From Alisma plantago-aquatica (Eukaryota; Streptophyta; Magnoliopsida; Alismatales; Alismataceae), in NCBI GenBank assembly GCA_963693085.1, contig OY856413.1, positions 103,242,801 to 103,306,800 of the forward strand: DNA of 64,000 bases. Reading direction: 5' to 3'. Both the position numbers and the translations under genes were made by a program. Shown here one piece after another: positions 60,870-64,000 of this stretch. Position 1 is the stretch's first letter. Every line of letters begins with the position of its first letter. The notes beneath the pieces were generated by a model that searched no databases, was not told the DNA's origin, and saw nothing but the letters and a program-made list of their open reading frames with translations.

Positions 60870-62335
60870 AACCTGATATGCATAGGTTGCCCAATATAGT
60901 GTTTGTACGATATAGTGCTTTGCCTGATAGGTCATTCTTTAGCTGATGGATCATGAGCAATACCTCTTTCTCTCCTTGGACTTGAGAGGTGAGCATATTC
61001 TCTAGTAGCTTGGGTAAAACTCCTCTCTCTCATTGGTTGTTGAAAGGTGAGCCAACACACTTTGTATCCTTGGGCGATATGGTGTGGCGACCGATATCTT
61101 TTTTCCTACCCTAGGGTTAGGGTTTGGATGTTTTGGTTGGTTGACACCTAGTTGGTCCCTTGGCCGATAGAAGTGTTGACCTTAGTGTTGAGATGATGAT
61201 CTACCCTAGTTGCACGACATGTTCTTAGGGGTAAACCCTTGGTTGATACCTTGGGCGATATGGTGAGGTTGTCCGTTAGGGTTGTCCAAACCCTAGTCAC
61301 CCGATATGGTTGGTAGTACCTTTGTGGCTTGTTGCCCTTTATGGTCTCTTGAGTGAGTTTCCCGATATCCCCCTCTTCCTTTAGTTCAGGTTTGGGAGAT
61401 ACAACAGTATGAGGTTTGGGTGACATAGTAGGAAGATTCCTTGGTGATCCTTCACCTGATATGGTGCTTGGGCGTTATGAGGTTTGCTGCCGACATGGTC
61501 ATGTTAGGTTGATCCTTGGTGAGGGAAATACCCTTAAGGGTAGTGCTGCCCGATACCCTAGAACCCTTAGGGTGTTTTGGTGTTGTTTTTGCTGTATCCG
61601 GGTGACATGGCTTGGTATTCTTTGCACGATACCCTTATATGTGAACCCCTACCCTTGTGTAAGCCCTTGGGAGATACGGAGTATCCCTTACCCGACACAC
61701 CTTGGGGAAGGACTTAACCCGATATCTATGCCAACTCGACACACACCTTAGAGTCCTTGGTCGATACATCAGTCTTCTGAGGTACATTGTGTTGGCTTGA
61801 CCGATATCATCATCCCTATCTCGGTGTAAGCATGATCGTGTACATGAGAGCTTGGGCGATACAAGGGTTGAGTATTTGGCTGATACCCTATATGAAGTTA
61901 TGATGCCTTTGCCCAGTACATGTTTGGTTACTCGACACATAGAGAGGTATAGGTTGTTATACGTCTGAGCTTGGGCGATATGGTGTCTAGGAAGACACAT
62001 GTTGAGATCTTTGATGGTATGGAAATAAATATGAGATCCATATACTCATCCTTATGCAAGTATGCAGCCTAGGGTTAAAAGCTTATTGGATTAAATGATA
62101 TGCATATTAATGATGATCATGGATGAGGGAAAAAGGGAGTTGACCATGCTAGGGTTGACCTTGAGAATACCCTAGTTGTTATAAGGTTATGTGGTTCTTG
62201 TCCTACATAGTTACAAGGTTTCCTAACCCGATATGAAGTGAGATGTGTTGGATACATGAGTTTCCCGATATCAGCTTGCTTACTGCTCTCCCCAATATGA
62301 GTGTTAACCGATATGGTAGGTTGTGTTGTTGAAGG
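60870..62335 (+). repeat. Dispersed CCCGATATGG-like motif cluster
   Basis: More than twenty YYGATAY boxes, for example GGGCGATATGGTG (61073, 61254, 61973), CCCGATATGGTT (61303), CCCGATATCC and ACCGATATGG (62310), usually after TTGGGC or TTACC and spaced 20-80 bp. The core equals that of the tandem array in element A. Confidence 0.85.
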
Positions 62336-64000
62336 CCAACGTCAATAGTGTTCGTTGGTTTATAGTGAGGGTTCGTTTGGTCACTGCCTAGTTTTGGTGA
62401 GGATAGGCGACACCTTTGTTGAGGGTTGTGCCCTAACCCGATAACCCTAAGTGTTATCTTGTTCCGTAGATGTTTGTATGCTTATCTTGTTACCTTGGGC
62501 CCGTATCTTTGATCATGATGATGAGGTATGACAAATAGGTTATGAGCCTCATTATGATGGTTACATATGGTTGGTGATGGTTGAACTTTTGATAAAGATT
62601 GATGATAGGTCATGGTTATATGATCCTTAAAGATGAATCCTTAGGGATGGCATGCATGGTGACATGAGATGTAGGGTATGGTGGGATACCCATGGTATGG
62701 TAATAGTAATGTGTATTGTTTAATATACCATCTAAGACTTTATGATTCACGATTTCATAATAAAGGATGTTGTTACAATCCTATAAACCTTAATTTTAAT
62801 GACGTGTTAATCATGATATGCTCTTTAAAGATTTGTTTTTGGTGATCAAGTTATCTCTTTTTCCATACATCCTAACCATGCAGGTTTTATCAATTGAGCT
62901 CATAGCCAGGTAAGAGCTATGATGGTTATATGATTATGTGCTTTATGTAGCACTTGGTATATGCACAATATTTGAGTAATGATGATGTGCCTCGTTGATG
63001 AGATAACAAGTACCACCAAATGATGAGAAAGGTCTGGTGACCTGATAAAGGCTGAAGTGTCTATTTGAGGTGTTATCCTCTAGTTGTGATAAGAGGGATT
63101 TCTATCCCATGATGATGTATGATGATGAAGCATTGAGAGGCAGTAGCATTATGTGATGAGCTGAGGGATTGATAATCCATGGCAATATGATGATTGTTGA
63201 GGGCATTGAGAATAACAGTAACAGTGTGACACAATATAATGGAATTTAATGTTGTTTATGTTTTATATGGTTGTTTAATACAACTTGGTTGCCCCAACAA
63301 TCCACTTAAAATGCATTAACTAAATACAAATGAACTTTCATGTAGTTTTCCCTGGCCATAGATCCATCATCGTCAATAGTTGGTGATGGTGAAACGGGTT
63401 CTCCTGCAAGTTAAACCCTGGCCATAGATCCATCATATGTGGGGTTTCTCCTAGCTGAAAATAGGAGGATTAGAGTGCAACTTTGGTTGTAGACTCAAGA
63501 TGTGTATAAGAGCATGGTGAACAGGCTCATGGCTCAATGTGATAGAGCATGAATGCATTCATGGCTCATGGAGCACGGTGAACTGGCCCGTGGCTCAGAT
63601 ATACTAGTGTCGAGACCTGTACCAAGGTGGGCTAGAGAAAGGGTAGCCTGTGGGAGCTGACCCTATGGCTGAGGCCACTTAAGCAAGAGATTGTGGTCCT
63701 TCTTTGGATATCATGCACTAACCATGAGGAGGTGAGGTCATGGATTCTGGCTCTTCCATTGACCATGTATGGCACTGACTTTGGGTTAAGCAACTGAAGG
63801 TTGGATTTGAACGGTACGGCTCACTTCCGCAGGGCATAATAATTCATAATCAAGCTATATAGTATCTTTGCTTAGGGAAAATATGAAACATTAGATGAGG
63901 CCTTGTAATGTTCTTCTATGATCTTTGTATAAGTTTTTCATATACATGTTCGTCATATTCCTTCTTGCATAATTGTACCTATTGTTTAAATTGATCTATC

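Larger units (their letters stand above)
59447..64000 (+). repeat. Family G LTR, left part (runs off the window)
   Basis: It starts TGTAAGGACCCTGACCCATG, like the C and A/B tips. Its right part (63600-63900) resembles the C LTR, for example CCAAGGTGGGCTAG and the GGTACGGCTC...GGGCATAATAA segment, so about 1 kb of LTR is expected beyond the window. TATA-like box at 60191, leader, donor CTTG/GTGAGTCA at 60357, then the GATATGG cluster. There is a candidate acceptor with branch-like CTAAC and CAG at 62883. Confidence 0.75.

Overview
This window looks like a stretch of intergenic heterochromatin from a seed plant, most likely an angiosperm. It is AT-rich and packed with long LTR retrotransposons of the plant Ty3/gypsy type. 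They use a primer-binding site matching initiator tRNA-Met (TGGTATCAGAGC), one carries a chromodomain, and Athila/Tat-type fragments are present. I see no intact host gene, tRNA, rRNA or CRISPR array. Nearly everything is a nested, mutated mobile element. Family letters A to G and S are mine. All comparisons were made by eye.

Layout. 1-2262: end of an LTR (family D). 2263-4625: part of a family C LTR, interrupted by D. 4626-4757: a scrap of Athila/Tat polyprotein. 4758-17979: element A, a full-length but inactivated chromovirus (Tekay/Del-like) on the minus strand, with gag, protease, RT, RNase H, integrase and chromodomain between LTRs of about 4 kb. Its 5' LTR carries a 302-bp perfect-architecture foldback made from the tip of a family B LTR. 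17980-24016: a decayed Athila-like element (E) on the plus strand, containing a 1-kb terminal-inverted-repeat element. 24062-39648: element B, complete with target duplication TAACC, LTRs of about 5.4 kb and only gag inside. Its 5' LTR holds a 2.8-kb solo LTR (S, duplication CAACC). 39654-43786: unassigned DNA, a long TA microsatellite and two oppositely oriented copies of a small inverted-repeat transposon. 43787-55804: element C, minus strand, two 4.84-kb LTRs around 2.3 kb of wrecked internal sequence. 55805-59446: end of another chromovirus (F) with its 3' LTR. 59447-64000: start of a further long LTR (G) that runs off the window.

How the parts relate. Families A, B and C share the PBS and an LTR beginning TGTAA; A and B also share the tip TGTAACATC. 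All three have a similar last 430-455 bp preceded by a T-tract ending in AGG or AGGT. B and C are mostly LTR and look like non-autonomous derivatives that would need proteins from an A-like relative. In several families the LTR has a TATA box, a leader, a good 5' splice donor, a block of family-specific iterated motifs, then a polypyrimidine-AG acceptor 320-455 bp before the LTR end. My main hypothesis is that these giant LTRs are long because they carry a leader intron filled with iterated, often palindromic motifs. The second striking object is the LTR-tip foldback at 13900-14201, which has the 5-bp duplication expected of Ty3-type integrase although both of its ends are the same LTR tip.
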